DNA from: Nocardioides sp. Root190
GTDB lineage: Bacteria; Actinomycetota; Actinomycetes; Propionibacteriales; Nocardioidaceae
NCBI RefSeq assembly: GCF_001428565.1
Contig: NZ_LMIA01000008.1
Location: 181,762-245,761, forward strand
Direction: 5' to 3'
DNA length: 64,000 nt
Part shown: positions 1 through 6,994 of the stretch, one piece after another
Layout: each line of letters opens with the position of its first letter
Numbering within the stretch: position 1 is the first letter of the stretch
Notes under the pieces: generated by a model
What the model saw: only the letters and a program-made list of their open reading frames with translations
Told to the model about the DNA's origin: nothing
Databases searched by the model: none
Program-made: the position numbers and the translations under genes

Positions 1-438
1 GTCGCCGGCGACCTGCGCACCATCGTCGCCGCGCTGCGGATGGTCGCCGAGCTCGAGCGGATGGGCGACCTGTCCGTCCACGTCGCCAAGGTCGCCCGCC
101 TGCGGGTGCCGGACATCGCCGTGCCCGACGAGATCCGCCCGACGATGGAGCGGATGGCCACGGTCGCCGAGGACATGGTCGCCCGCGTCACCGACGTGAT
201 CGCGGGTCGCGACGTCGAGGCCGCCATCGCCCTGGGCCGTGACGACGAGGAGATGGACCAGCTGCGTCGTACGAGCTTCACCGAGCTCCTCGGCGACGAC
301 TGGAACCACGGCGTCGAGGCAGCGGTCGACATCGCCCTGCTCGGCCGCTACTACGAGCGCATCGCCGACCACGCCGTGTCGGTCGCCAACCGCGTGATCT
401 TCGTGGTCACCGGCCACAACCCGGCTCCCGCCGCCTGA
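1..438 (+). CDS. phoU: Phosphate signalling protein PhoU, C-terminal part
   Basis: The gene is cut by the window edge; 145 codons are visible, in frame from base 1. The visible part is all-helical and matches the second half of PhoU, including the motif ending in RYYERIADHAVSVANRV that closes the second three-helix bundle, and the acidic metal-binding type segments. PhoU is a cytoplasmic negative regulator linking the Pst phosphate transporter to the PhoR/SenX3-type kinase. The neighbouring gpmA fits the actinobacterial phoU/gpmA/two-component neighbourhood, so a PhoR-PhoP type pair may lie just outside. The gene ends at a hairpin shared with the convergent gene. Confidence 0.9.
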   Translation, partial: VAGDLRTIVAALRMVAELERMGDLSVHVAKVARLRVPDIAVPDEIRPTMERMATVAEDMVARVTDVIAGRDVEAAIALGRDDEEMDQLRRTSFTELLGDDWNHGVEAAVDIALLGRYYERIADHAVSVANRVIFVVTGHNPAPAA

Positions 439-459
439 CGGTTGCGCATGTCGCTTCGG

Positions 460-507
460 GGTCGTGTGCCTGAGGCCGCGGAATCCCGGGGTCTCAGGCA
501 CACGACC
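460..507. terminator. Long hairpin between convergent phoU and AbiEi/DUF559 gene
   Basis: Perfect 15-bp arms (GGTCGTGTGCCTGAG at 460-474 and its complement at 493-507) enclose an 18-nt GC-rich centre. There is no T-tract. The stop codon of the minus-strand gene (494-496) lies inside the right arm. It probably acts as a bidirectional terminator. A related copy lies at 1505-1558. Confidence 0.6.
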
Positions 508-1432
508 GCAGCGTGAGGGGGACGACCCCCAGCGCGACCAGGTCGGCAGCGACCTCCGCGCACTCGTGACGAAGCTCGAAGGCCGTGGCGCGCACGACGA
601 TGCGGTCCACCGAGGTGAGCCGTCGCGCCCGGCGCAGGTCGTCCTGCCACTGCGAGGCTTCCATGTGGAAGGCGCCGTCGACTTCCAGGACCAGGGTTCG
701 CCCGTCCGCCAGCCGCCACTCGCAATCGGTCCACCGGCGCCGAGCGGCGCTGTCGAGGCGGGACCGCTGGCGCACCGGCAGGGGAAGGTCGTGGCGGCGA
801 CACATCCGTCGTACGTCGCGCTCCGCACCCGAGTGCACCCCGCCCTCGACGTCGGCGAGCATCGCCCGGAACCCGGCGCCACGTCGCAGCGGCCGCAGGT
901 GGTCCAGGGTCTGGCCGAGGCGGGCCGGCGTCGTCAGCCGCTGCTGAACCGTCGCCGCGAGGACGCCGTGCGCGGCGCGCAGTGTCGCGTCGTACCCCGC
1001 CCAGAGCAGCACTGCTGGTTCCAGCGCCGCACACGGGATCCCGGGGCGAGCGCCGGCCAGGAGCGTGAACGGGCGGCGTGAGCGGAAGAAGTCGATGCCG
1101 CCGACGGGTTCGAAGCTCAGCTCGTCGTCGACGAGCACCGTCACCGTCTCGCGCTCCCAGCCACGCAGGCCGAGGTGCTCGGCTGCGCTCAACCCGCCGA
1201 GCAGACTGCGCGGCCCGGCGTGCAGGACCCCGAGCCAGCGGCGTTGGGCCACGGTGAGCTCGCCGGTCGTCGTACTGACGACGCGGGGGGTGCGCAGCGC
1301 CCAGCGACCTGCGCGGACCTGCCGCTCGACGTGATCCCAGCCGATGCCGAGCGCAGTGAGCTGACGGCGGGCGAGCATCCCGCTCTGCTGTGCGGCCAGG
1401 GAGGAGGTGCGGCGGGAGAGGTCGATCGGCAT
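494..1432 (-). CDS. AbiEi-like / DUF559 domain protein
   Basis: This 312-residue protein has an N-terminal helix-turn-helix segment (about residues 15-50, running through GIGWDHVERQVRAGRW) typical of AbiEi-type antitoxin N-domains. Its C-terminal region (about 235-300) contains LVLEVDGAFH followed by a D-x2-R pattern, the signature of the DUF559/Vsr-like restriction-endonuclease fold. Such single genes are frequent in actinobacteria and usually have no visible toxin partner; none is adjacent here. Function is unknown; DNA binding or nicking is only an inference. The gene is bracketed by two related hairpins in opposite orientation (460-507, 1505-1558), which hints at a module that can be copied. 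Confidence 0.7.
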   Translation of the reverse strand: MPIDLSRRTSSLAAQQSGMLARRQLTALGIGWDHVERQVRAGRWALRTPRVVSTTTGELTVAQRRWLGVLHAGPRSLLGGLSAAEHLGLRGWERETVTVLVDDELSFEPVGGIDFFRSRRPFTLLAGARPGIPCAALEPAVLLWAGYDATLRAAHGVLAATVQQRLTTPARLGQTLDHLRPLRRGAGFRAMLADVEGGVHSGAERDVRRMCRRHDLPLPVRQRSRLDSAARRRWTDCEWRLADGRTLVLEVDGAFHMEASQWQDDLRRARRLTSVDRIVVRATAFELRHECAEVAADLVALGVVPLTLRSCA

Positions 1433-1504
1433 CCGGGCCGCGTGCCCCGCCGGAGAGGTCGGCGAACGTCCGGTCGCGGTTGTCCACAGCCCCCGTCACG
1501 CAGA

Positions 1505-1558
1505 TCGGGTCGTGTGCCTGAGACCCCGGGAATCCGGGGTCACAGGCACACGACCCGA
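1505..1558. terminator. Long hairpin downstream of gpmA, inverted copy of the 460-507 element
   Basis: Arms of 25 bp (1505-1529 and 1534-1558) with a single mismatch and a 4-nt GAAT loop. It lies just after the gpmA stop codon on the minus strand and is probably its terminator. Its 48-bp core matches the reverse complement of 460-507 at 44 of 48 positions by hand count. Confidence 0.65.
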
Positions 1559-1571
1559 AGCGGCGAAGCGG

Positions 1572-2318
1572 TCAGCGACCCTGGTTGGCGACGGCTGCGG
1601 CCGCGGCAGCAGCGGCCTCGGGGTCGAGGTAGCGACCACCGGGGACCGTCGGGGCGAGGGTGTCCTCGTCCAGCTCGTAGAGCAGGGGCATGCCGGTGGG
1701 GATGTTGAGCCCGGCGATGTCGGTGTCGCTGACCTGGTCGAGGTGCTTGACGATCGCGCGCAGGCTGTTGCCGTGGGCGGCGATCAGCACCGTGTGTCCC
1801 GCGCGGAGGTCCGGCACGATCGCCGCGTCCCAGTACGGCGTCAGGCGGGCGATGACGTCCTTGAGGCACTCCGTGCGGGGCAGCTCGTCACCGAGGTCGG
1901 CGTAGCGGGGGTCGGCCGACTGTGAGAACTCGTCGGCGTCGTCCAGCGGCGGGGGAGGGACGTCGAAGGAGCGCCGCCAGAGCATGAACTGCTCCTCGCC
2001 GTACTCCGCGAGCGTCTGCTTCTTGTCCTTGCCCTGCAGTGCGCCGTAGTGGCGCTCGTTGAGGCGCCACGAACGACGGACGGGGATCCAGTGCCGGTCG
2101 GCGGCGTCGAGCGCGAGCGCGGCGGTGTTGATCGCGCGACGCTGGAGCGAGGTGTGGACGACGTCCGGCAGCAGGCCGGACTCCTTGAGGAGCTCGCCGC
2201 CCCGGACCGCCTCGCCGCGACCCTTCTCGGTCAGGGCCACGTCGACCCAGCCGGTGAAGAGGTTCTTGGCGTTCCACTCGCTCTCGCCGTGCCGGAGCAG
2301 GACCAGCGGGAAGCTCAT
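1572..2318 (-). CDS. gpmA: 2,3-bisphosphoglycerate-dependent phosphoglycerate mutase
   Basis: This 248-residue enzyme interconverts 3- and 2-phosphoglycerate in glycolysis in the cytosol. The N-terminal [18 protein letters not shown] carries the RHGE phosphohistidine motif, and [14 protein letters not shown] supplies the second active-site histidine. [13 protein letters not shown] is the family's substrate-binding segment. The length matches dPGM enzymes. The C-terminus has a low-complexity alanine run that looks dispensable. The start codon overlaps the stop of the upstream lipoprotein gene by one base (TGATG), so translation of the two is probably coupled. A strong hairpin follows the stop. 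Confidence 0.96.
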   Translation of the reverse strand: MSFPLVLLRHGESEWNAKNLFTGWVDVALTEKGRGEAVRGGELLKESGLLPDVVHTSLQRRAINTAALALDAADRHWIPVRRSWRLNERHYGALQGKDKKQTLAEYGEEQFMLWRRSFDVPPPPLDDADEFSQSADPRYADLGDELPRTECLKDVIARLTPYWDAAIVPDLRAGHTVLIAAHGNSLRAIVKHLDQVSDTDIAGLNIPTGMPLLYELDEDTLAPTVPGGRYLDPEAAAAAAAAVANQGR

Positions 2319-2998
2319 CAGTGGGCGCTCTCGGGGGACGGCGCCTCGTCGGCGCAGTTGAAGGTGGCGTCGCCGCCCTCCTCGTCGTGCCCGGCCTCGT
2401 CGTGCCCGGCCTCGTCCTGCTCGGCTGCGTCGACCTCTTCCTCGGCGGCGGCGTCGGCAGCCTCGCCCTGGGTGTCCGACTCGCCCTCGGCGGGGCTCTC
2501 CTCGGCCTCAGGGGTGGGGACGTCGGTGTACTGGAAGCACGCCTTGACGACGGGGACGTTCAGGCTGGCGGTCTCGCCGGTGCTGAAGGTGAGCTCCACC
2601 GCGAGGACCTGGCCGGCGGTGAAGTCGCCGCTCAGCGCGATGACGGGCTCGTTGGTGAGGTTGACACCGGCACGGCCCTCGACCTCGACGGGCTCGAACT
2701 CGGCAGCCTGGAACCGGCCGTCGGGCGAGGTGACGGTGTCCAGGGACGCCGCGTCGTCGAGGTTGTTCGCGAGGGCGCCGATCAGGCGGCCCTCGCCCTT
2801 CTCGGTCGCGAGCACGCGGATGCCGAGTGCGTCGACGGAGTGGTCGCGGTTGTTCTCGCCACCGGCAATGGTGTTCACCCGGTCGGTCGGGTAGTCGAAG
2901 CCGCAGGACGTGAGCGTCGCGGCGGCCGGAACCAGGGCCAGCAGCAGGGCGCTCGCGCGGAGGTGCTGTCGGATCGCAGTCGGGCGCAGGTGGGGCAT
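2318..2998 (-). CDS. Putative lipoprotein with acidic C-terminal tail
   Basis: This 226-residue exported protein begins with a basic stretch, a hydrophobic segment ([11 protein letters not shown]) and a lipobox (LTSC), so the cysteine at about residue 27 is likely lipidated. The body is beta-rich and resembles a copper-chaperone-like or DUF461-type extracytoplasmic domain, though I do not assign a family. The last 60 residues are almost all Glu/Ala/Asp/Gly with [12 protein letters not shown] histidines, a possible metal-binding tail. The start at 2998 was chosen because a GGAGG ribosome site lies just upstream and it places the signal peptide correctly. Stop-start overlap with gpmA suggests one transcript. 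Confidence 0.75.
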   Translation of the reverse strand: MPHLRPTAIRQHLRASALLLALVPAAATLTSCGFDYPTDRVNTIAGGENNRDHSVDALGIRVLATEKGEGRLIGALANNLDDAASLDTVTSPDGRFQAAEFEPVEVEGRAGVNLTNEPVIALSGDFTAGQVLAVELTFSTGETASLNVPVVKACFQYTDVPTPEAEESPAEGESDTQGEAADAAAEEEVDAAEQDEAGHDEAGHDEEGGDATFNCADEAPSPESAH

Positions 2999-3119
2999 GT
3001 CGGCAGGCCTCCGCTGGTCTGTCGTTGTCGGCCGTCGAGCGGCCGGTGGAACCGGGTGGACGCACCCGGGGCGCGGACGCCACGGGAGCGGCCACACTCT
3101 AGCGGTCCCAGGTGGACCC

Positions 3120-4331
3120 TCAGCGGCTGAGGCCCACCTTGGCGCCCATCACGGCCAGCGCGATGACGACCAGGACGGTGAAGAGCGTCGACAGGGCCAG
3201 GAGTCGGGTGGCACCCAGCTTGAGTCCCAGCTTCAGCGGCAGGTAGGTCCAGCCGTCCTCGTGATCGGCCACCAGGCCCCAGACCGCGCGGGTGAAGTGG
3301 ATGCCGATGCCGAGCAGCGCGGTGAGCGCGACGATGACGGTCTCGGGAGCGCTGCCGACCGCCTGACCTCCCCAGCCGCCGTACGAGAGGTACGCCGGCA
3401 GGAGGGCGAAGGACACGGCCCAGGACCACCACGAGAAGATCCCGGTGCGGAGCAGGACGTTGCCGAGCATGCCGACCGCGACCGCGGCAAGGTAGAGACA
3501 GCCGGCCTGGATGCCGGTGGTGATCGCGAGCGGCACCAGCAGCAGGGTGGCCACGATGATGGCGTACCAGACGGTCTCGGAGCTGATCCGACCCATCGCG
3601 AGCGGCTTGCCGGTCAGGCCGTGCGCCTGGTCGCGCTGCCGGTCGACGATGTCGTTGTGCCAGCCGAGGATGGTCTGGCCGACCAGGACGGTCAGCAGGA
3701 CCACGCCGGCCTCGCGGGCGGGCCGGCCGGCCACGGCGGCCACCAGTCCCATGGCCAGGGCGGTGCCGATGGCCTGCTTGGCGTGCGCCGCCTGCAGGAG
3801 CTGGATCGCCGCGACGTCCTGGGGGCGCCGACCGCCGAGCAGGGCTCCGGCCAGGCCACCCCGGCGCGCGGGTACGGCGGCGGGGAAGTCGTCCTCGTCC
3901 TCTTCGTCGTCCTCTTCGTCCTCTTCGTCCTCTTCGTCGTCGAGGTCGTCGAGGTCGTCGGAGTCGTCGGGTTCGTCGTCGGGGTCCAGGTCGCTCTCGT
4001 GATCGGGGTCGAGCTCGACCTCGATCTCCTCGTCGACCTCGAGCTCCTCGATCACGGAGGTCTGCTCGGTCTGCTCGACCGGGTCGACCGGGTCGACCGG
4101 GTCGACCGGGTCGACCGGGTCGACCGGGTCGACCGGGTCGACCGGGTCGAGGAGTTCCTCGTCCGGAGCGGGCTCGACGTCGGCCTCGGCCGTGGTGTCG
4201 TCCTCGATGTCCTCATCGACACCGGTGTCGTCCGCGAGCGTCGGGTCGACGTCGTCCTCCACGACGTCCACGCCCGGGACAGTTCCCTCCCCGGCAGAGC
4301 GACTGCGCCGCCAGCGCTGCTTCTTTGCCAT
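3120..4331 (-). CDS. UbiA-family prenyltransferase with acidic repeat N-terminal extension
   Basis: This 403-residue membrane protein has a C-terminal UbiA-like domain (about residues 125-400) with eight or so hydrophobic helices. It contains the NDIVDRQRD motif (NDxxDxxxD, Mg-prenyl-diphosphate binding) and a second Asp-rich site around VADHEDGWTYLP. The aromatic or other acceptor substrate cannot be told. The first 120 residues are unusual: a basic start, then highly acidic sequence with eight tandem Asp-Pro-Val units and long Asp/Glu runs. The start at 4331 is supported by an AATACT hexamer 7 nt upstream. It is upstream of, and co-oriented with, the lipoprotein and gpmA. Confidence 0.85.
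   Translation of the reverse strand: MAKKQRWRRSRSAGEGTVPGVDVVEDDVDPTLADDTGVDEDIEDDTTAEADVEPAPDEELLDPVDPVDPVDPVDPVDPVDPVDPVEQTEQTSVIEELEVDEEIEVELDPDHESDLDPDDEPDDSDDLDDLDDEEDEEDEEDDEEDEDDFPAAVPARRGGLAGALLGGRRPQDVAAIQLLQAAHAKQAIGTALAMGLVAAVAGRPAREAGVVLLTVLVGQTILGWHNDIVDRQRDQAHGLTGKPLAMGRISSETVWYAIIVATLLLVPLAITTGIQAGCLYLAAVAVGMLGNVLLRTGIFSWWSWAVSFALLPAYLSYGGWGGQAVGSAPETVIVALTALLGIGIHFTRAVWGLVADHEDGWTYLPLKLGLKLGATRLLALSTLFTVLVVIALAVMGAKVGLSR
4075..4146. repeat. Eight tandem 9-bp units inside the UbiA-type gene
   Basis: The unit TCGACCGGG is repeated eight times without change and encodes (Asp-Pro-Val)8 on the minus strand. Because the unit is 9 bp, gain or loss of copies keeps the frame, so length variation between strains is plausible. 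Confidence 0.95.
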
Positions 4332-4338
4332 GGCGAGC

Positions 4339-4344
4339 AGTATT
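4339..4344 (-). promoter_or_regulatory. -10 element for the UbiA-type gene (leaderless)
   Basis: AATACT on the minus strand ends 7 nt before the ATG at 4331, so transcription would begin at or next to the start codon. No clear -35 is seen. Confidence 0.45.
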
Positions 4345-4543
4345 GACCACAGCGGGCCGGTGCGTGCGCGGGCCCGCCGATCTGTGGTGCCCCTGCACTC
4401 CCACACGGCCCCCCGACCGGAGCCCCCGGGGCACCCGGTCCCCCTGTGGCGGGTGACGTGGCCCACAGGTCAGCAAGGGGTCGCCATCACACCTCGTTCG
4501 GGTTGTCAAGCCACCGAATGCCGCGCTGACCTGCGCAAACGCA

Positions 4544-4573
4544 TTCTGAGGTGGGCGCTGGACGTGGTAGGAT
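4544..4573 (+). promoter_or_regulatory. Candidate carD promoter
   Basis: A weak -35 (TTCTGA, 4544-4549) lies 18 bp from a good -10 (TAGGAT, 4568-4573), giving a predicted start near 4580 and a short leader with an AGGAAGG ribosome site (4584-4590). The rest of the 270-bp gap (4332-4543) shows no gene. Confidence 0.5.
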
Positions 4574-4602
4574 AGGTGACCCTAGGAAGGGGTTTTGCTC
4601 AT

Positions 4603-5088
4603 ATGACTTTCACCGTTGGCGAAACGGTCGTGTACCCCAATCACGGGGCCGCTGTCATCGAGAACATCGAGATGCGGACGATCAAGGGCCTGGAACGGCA
4701 GTACCTCGTGCTCCGGATTGTCGCTCAGCAGGACCTGGTTGTCAGGGTCCCTGCAGACAACCTGGATCTCGTGGGTGTTCGGGATGTCGTGGACAAGGAC
4801 GGGCTGGACAAGGTCTTCGGTGTGCTGCGGGCTGAGCACGTCGAGGAACCGACCAACTGGTCGAGGCGCTACAAGGCCAACCTCGAGAAGCTCCACAGTG
4901 GCGACGTCATGAAGGTGGCGGAGGTCGTTCGTGACCTCTGGCGCCGGGAGCGTGACCGTGGACTGTCGGCCGGCGAGAAGCGCATGCTCGCCAAGGCCCG
5001 CCAGATCCTGGTCTCCGAGCTCGCGCTCTGCGAGAACACCAACGAGGACAAGGCCGAGACCATCCTCGACGAGGTGCTGGCCTCCTAG
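4603..5088 (+). CDS. carD: CarD-type RNA polymerase-binding transcription factor
   Basis: This 161-residue protein is the actinobacterial CarD. An N-terminal Tudor-like RNA-polymerase interaction domain (residues 1-60, [18 protein letters not shown]) binds the beta subunit. A C-terminal helical domain (about 65-160) with the conserved tryptophan-containing [13 protein letters not shown] segment contacts the upstream fork of the -10 element. It stabilises open complexes at many promoters, including rRNA ones, and is usually essential. The ATG at 4603 was preferred to an in-frame ATG 27 bases upstream because it follows the AGGAAGG site. A UUCG-capped terminator follows. Confidence 0.95.
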   Translation: MTFTVGETVVYPNHGAAVIENIEMRTIKGLERQYLVLRIVAQQDLVVRVPADNLDLVGVRDVVDKDGLDKVFGVLRAEHVEEPTNWSRRYKANLEKLHSGDVMKVAEVVRDLWRRERDRGLSAGEKRMLAKARQILVSELALCENTNEDKAETILDEVLAS

Positions 5089-5094
5089 TCGATC

Positions 5095-5115
5095 CGGACC
5101 TTCGGGTCCGTTGTT
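5095..5115 (+). terminator. carD intrinsic terminator
   Basis: A 6-bp stem CGGACC/GGTCCG (extendable by weak pairs) is closed by a TTCG tetraloop and followed by TTGTT, just after the carD stop codon. Confidence 0.75.
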
Positions 5116-5137
5116 CGGCTCCAACTCAAACAGTTGA

Positions 5138-5193
5138 TCGAAGGCGTCATACGGTGGGGTTCTGATGAACCCCCATCCGTATGACGCCTTCGA
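5138..5193. promoter_or_regulatory. Near-perfect palindrome covering the start of the IspD-like gene
   Basis: The arms 5138-5162 and 5167-5193 are complementary along their whole length except for two single-base bulges, with the loop TGAT at 5163-5166. The upstream ATG (5165-5167) overlaps the loop. A TACGGT hexamer (5150-5155) sits in the left arm. As DNA it could be an operator; as RNA it would hide the start codon. Because carD already has its own terminator, a simple terminator role is less likely. Confidence 0.6.
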
Positions 5194-5773
5194 CATCTCC
5201 GTGCCCGCCCGTGCGGTGGTGCTGGACGAGGACCGCGGGTCGCTGCCCTACCGCCTGATCCACGGGGAGTCGCTGGTGGCCGCGGCCGCCTGGGCGGCCG
5301 GCGAGTCGGGTGTGGACCTCCTCGACCAGACCGTGCCCTGGTCGCACCTCGCCGAGGAGGGCGACACCCTGCTCCTGCACGACGCCCTCTGTCCGATGAC
5401 CCCGCCGGAGTTCCTGGCGCGGTGTGCGGAGCGGGCCGCCGTCGAGGACGTCGTCGTGGTCGGGGTCCGACCGGTCACCGACACGGTCAAGCAGGCCCAC
5501 CCGGCGCCGGGTGGCGAGGTCCTCGGCGCCAGCGTCGACCGCGACGCACTGGTGAGCGTCTGCTCGCCGGTCGTGCTGCCGCCTGCGGTCGTGCGCGACC
5601 TGTTCGCCGAGGGGGCGTCGCTGCCGTCGACGGACTTCGTCGAGCTCGTCGCGATCCTCCGGGCGAGGTACGGCGAGGCGCGCATCGAGCTCGCCCCGGC
5701 ACCTGCGCAGGCACGTCGGGTTGCCTCGGAGGAGGACCTCGCCGTGCTCGCCGCGCTCACTGCCCCCGGCTGA
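5165..5773 (+). CDS. IspD-like protein lacking the nucleotide-binding loop
   Basis: This 202-residue protein resembles 2-C-methyl-D-erythritol 4-phosphate cytidylyltransferase: an opening ARAVVLD strand, [11 protein letters not shown] in the place of IspD's [15 protein letters not shown] as in canonical IspD arms, and a final [11 protein letters not shown] like the family's closing EDL segment. The glycine-rich GxGxR loop and the first catalytic lysine region are replaced by [11 protein letters not shown], so catalysis is doubtful. It is convergent with true ispD and their 3' ends overlap by 17 bp. The start is uncertain: the ATG at 5165 lies in a palindrome, while the GTG at 5201 would give a start matching IspD better. 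Confidence 0.7.
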   Translation: MNPHPYDAFDISVPARAVVLDEDRGSLPYRLIHGESLVAAAAWAAGESGVDLLDQTVPWSHLAEEGDTLLLHDALCPMTPPEFLARCAERAAVEDVVVVGVRPVTDTVKQAHPAPGGEVLGASVDRDALVSVCSPVVLPPAVVRDLFAEGASLPSTDFVELVAILRARYGEARIELAPAPAQARRVASEEDLAVLAALTAPG

Positions 5774-6482
5774 GGCTCCGGTCCAGCAGGCGCTCGGCGA
5801 CCGGGATGTCCTCGGCGAAGGTGATCTTGAGGTTGCCCGGACCGGAGGCGACGGACCGGACGGTCAGGTCGGGGCCCGGAGCGAACTCGGTGAACGCCGC
5901 GGCGGTGTCGGTGCCCTCGAACCCTGCTGTCGAGGCGGCGGCGTAGGCCGCGAGCAGTGGCGCCGCCCGGAACGCCTGCGGCGTCTGCACGCCCACCAGG
6001 CGGCTGCCCGGACCGCCCGGTGCCGGGTGGTCGGCGCCGTCGCGCGGCAGCAGGCCCGCCAGCTCGGTCGTGGGTACGGCGCCGCCGTACTCCCGTGCGG
6101 TGGCGATCGTGCGCTCGTACAGCTCCACGGTGGCCAGCGGCCGGGCGCCGTCGTGGATCGCGATCACGTCGATGCTGCGTTCGGCCACGCGGGGCGCGAG
6201 CAGGTCGAGCGCCGCCTGCTCGGAGGCCTGGCGGGTCGCGCCACCGTCGATGAGGAGGACCTCGTGCTCGCCGATGACCGGCGCGAGGACCGCGCCGACG
6301 GCGGAGCGTTCGCCGGGCCGACACACGACGACGACGGGGTCGACGCCGGGCACCGCGAGGGCGGTGCGGACCGATCGGGCCAGGATCGGCAGGTCGTGCA
6401 GCGGCAGCAGGACCTTGTTGATCTCGGCTCCGACCCGGGTGCCGCTACCGGCGGCGAGGACGACGATGGCTGCGCTGGACAC
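5757..6482 (-). CDS. ispD: 2-C-methyl-D-erythritol 4-phosphate cytidylyltransferase
   Basis: This 241-residue enzyme of the non-mevalonate (MEP) isoprenoid pathway makes CDP-methylerythritol from CTP and MEP. The N-terminal [13 protein letters not shown] with a lysine in INKVLLPL is the CTP-binding loop, IHDGARPL the conserved core, [10 protein letters not shown] the C-terminal substrate region, and [11 protein letters not shown] carries the late conserved lysine. The dimer arm is unusual: the normal PVTDT(I/V)K is replaced by [11 protein letters not shown], while the convergent IspD-like protein keeps that motif. The GTG start is supported by a TAACCT hexamer 6 nt upstream. ispF lies about 1.5 kb away on the same strand. 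Confidence 0.93.
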   Translation of the reverse strand: MSSAAIVVLAAGSGTRVGAEINKVLLPLHDLPILARSVRTALAVPGVDPVVVVCRPGERSAVGAVLAPVIGEHEVLLIDGGATRQASEQAALDLLAPRVAERSIDVIAIHDGARPLATVELYERTIATAREYGGAVPTTELAGLLPRDGADHPAPGGPGSRLVGVQTPQAFRAAPLLAAYAAASTAGFEGTDTAAAFTEFAPGPDLTVRSVASGPGNLKITFAEDIPVAERLLDRSLSRGQ

Positions 6483-6488
6483 CTCGGC

Positions 6489-6494
6489 AGGTTA
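6489..6494 (-). promoter_or_regulatory. -10 element for ispD (leaderless)
   Basis: TAACCT on the minus strand ends 6 nt before the GTG at 6482. Confidence 0.5.
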
Positions 6495-6536
6495 GCGCTC
6501 ACGGCTGTTCGTCCGAGCGGAAGGGTTTTCATGCTC

Positions 6537-6551
6537 GTTACAAAGCGAAAC
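6537..6551 (+). promoter_or_regulatory. Possible GlnR-like half-site upstream of the nirD-like gene
   Basis: GTTACAAAGCGAAAC resembles the GlnR pattern gTnAC-n6-GaAAC of Streptomyces nitrogen genes but has a 5-nt rather than 6-nt spacer. It sits 23 bp upstream of the -10 of a nitrite-reductase-type gene, which is why it is recorded. Confidence 0.25.
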
Positions 6552-6573
6552 AACCCCGAGAACAGCGCGCGCC

Positions 6574-6579
6574 TACGTT
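6574..6579 (+). promoter_or_regulatory. -10 element for the nirD-like gene (leaderless)
   Basis: TACGTT ends 7 nt before the ATG at 6587. Confidence 0.5.
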
Positions 6580-6586
6580 CGGCTGC

Positions 6587-6952
6587 ATGACAGGTCGCGG
6601 GACCGTGGAGGAATGGCAGCCGGTCTGCCGAATGGTCGAACTCGAGGTCGATCGTGGGGTGACTGCGCTCGTGCACGGTCAGGCCGTCGCGATCTTCCGC
6701 ACCGGGGACGACGCGGTCTACGCGTTGGGCAACCACGACCCGTTCGCCCGGCACGCCGTCGGGGGCATCTCGAAGGGGATCGTGGGACGGCGCGGTGAGA
6801 CGCCCTTCGTCGCCTCGCCCGCGCATCGGCACGCGTTCGACCTGCGGACCGGACGGTGCCTGGACGACCTGCACGTCACCGTCCCGGCGTACGACGTCAA
6901 GGTGGTCGAGGGCGTCGTGCTGATCGGCCACCGCAAGGTCCAGGCGGCCTGA
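6587..6952 (+). CDS. nirD: NirD-like Rieske-fold protein (nitrite reductase small subunit type)
   Basis: This 121-residue protein matches the small subunit of assimilatory NAD(P)H nitrite reductase: NHDPFARHAVGGISKGIVG, then VASPAHRHAFDLRTGRCLDD. As in other NirD proteins, the Rieske cysteine/histidine pairs for an iron-sulfur cluster are not intact. The partner nirB (large siroheme subunit) is not next to it; an IspD gene and a hydrolase flank it. Either NirB is encoded elsewhere or the protein serves another reductase. A leaderless promoter and a weak GlnR-like motif precede it. Confidence 0.8.
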   Translation: MTGRGTVEEWQPVCRMVELEVDRGVTALVHGQAVAIFRTGDDAVYALGNHDPFARHAVGGISKGIVGRRGETPFVASPAHRHAFDLRTGRCLDDLHVTVPAYDVKVVEGVVLIGHRKVQAA

Positions 6953-6994
6953 CCGCAGAGCTCCCTGGCCCCAGAGATACCTGATCGGGGAGAT

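Noticed and set aside
4075..4146. Phase-variable on/off switch by slippage of the tandem repeat
   Set aside because: The unit is 9 bp, so changes keep the frame; only tail length could vary.
6537..6551. GlnR operator upstream of the nirD-like gene
   Set aside because: The spacer is one base short of the usual pattern and there is no second box; kept only as a low-confidence feature.
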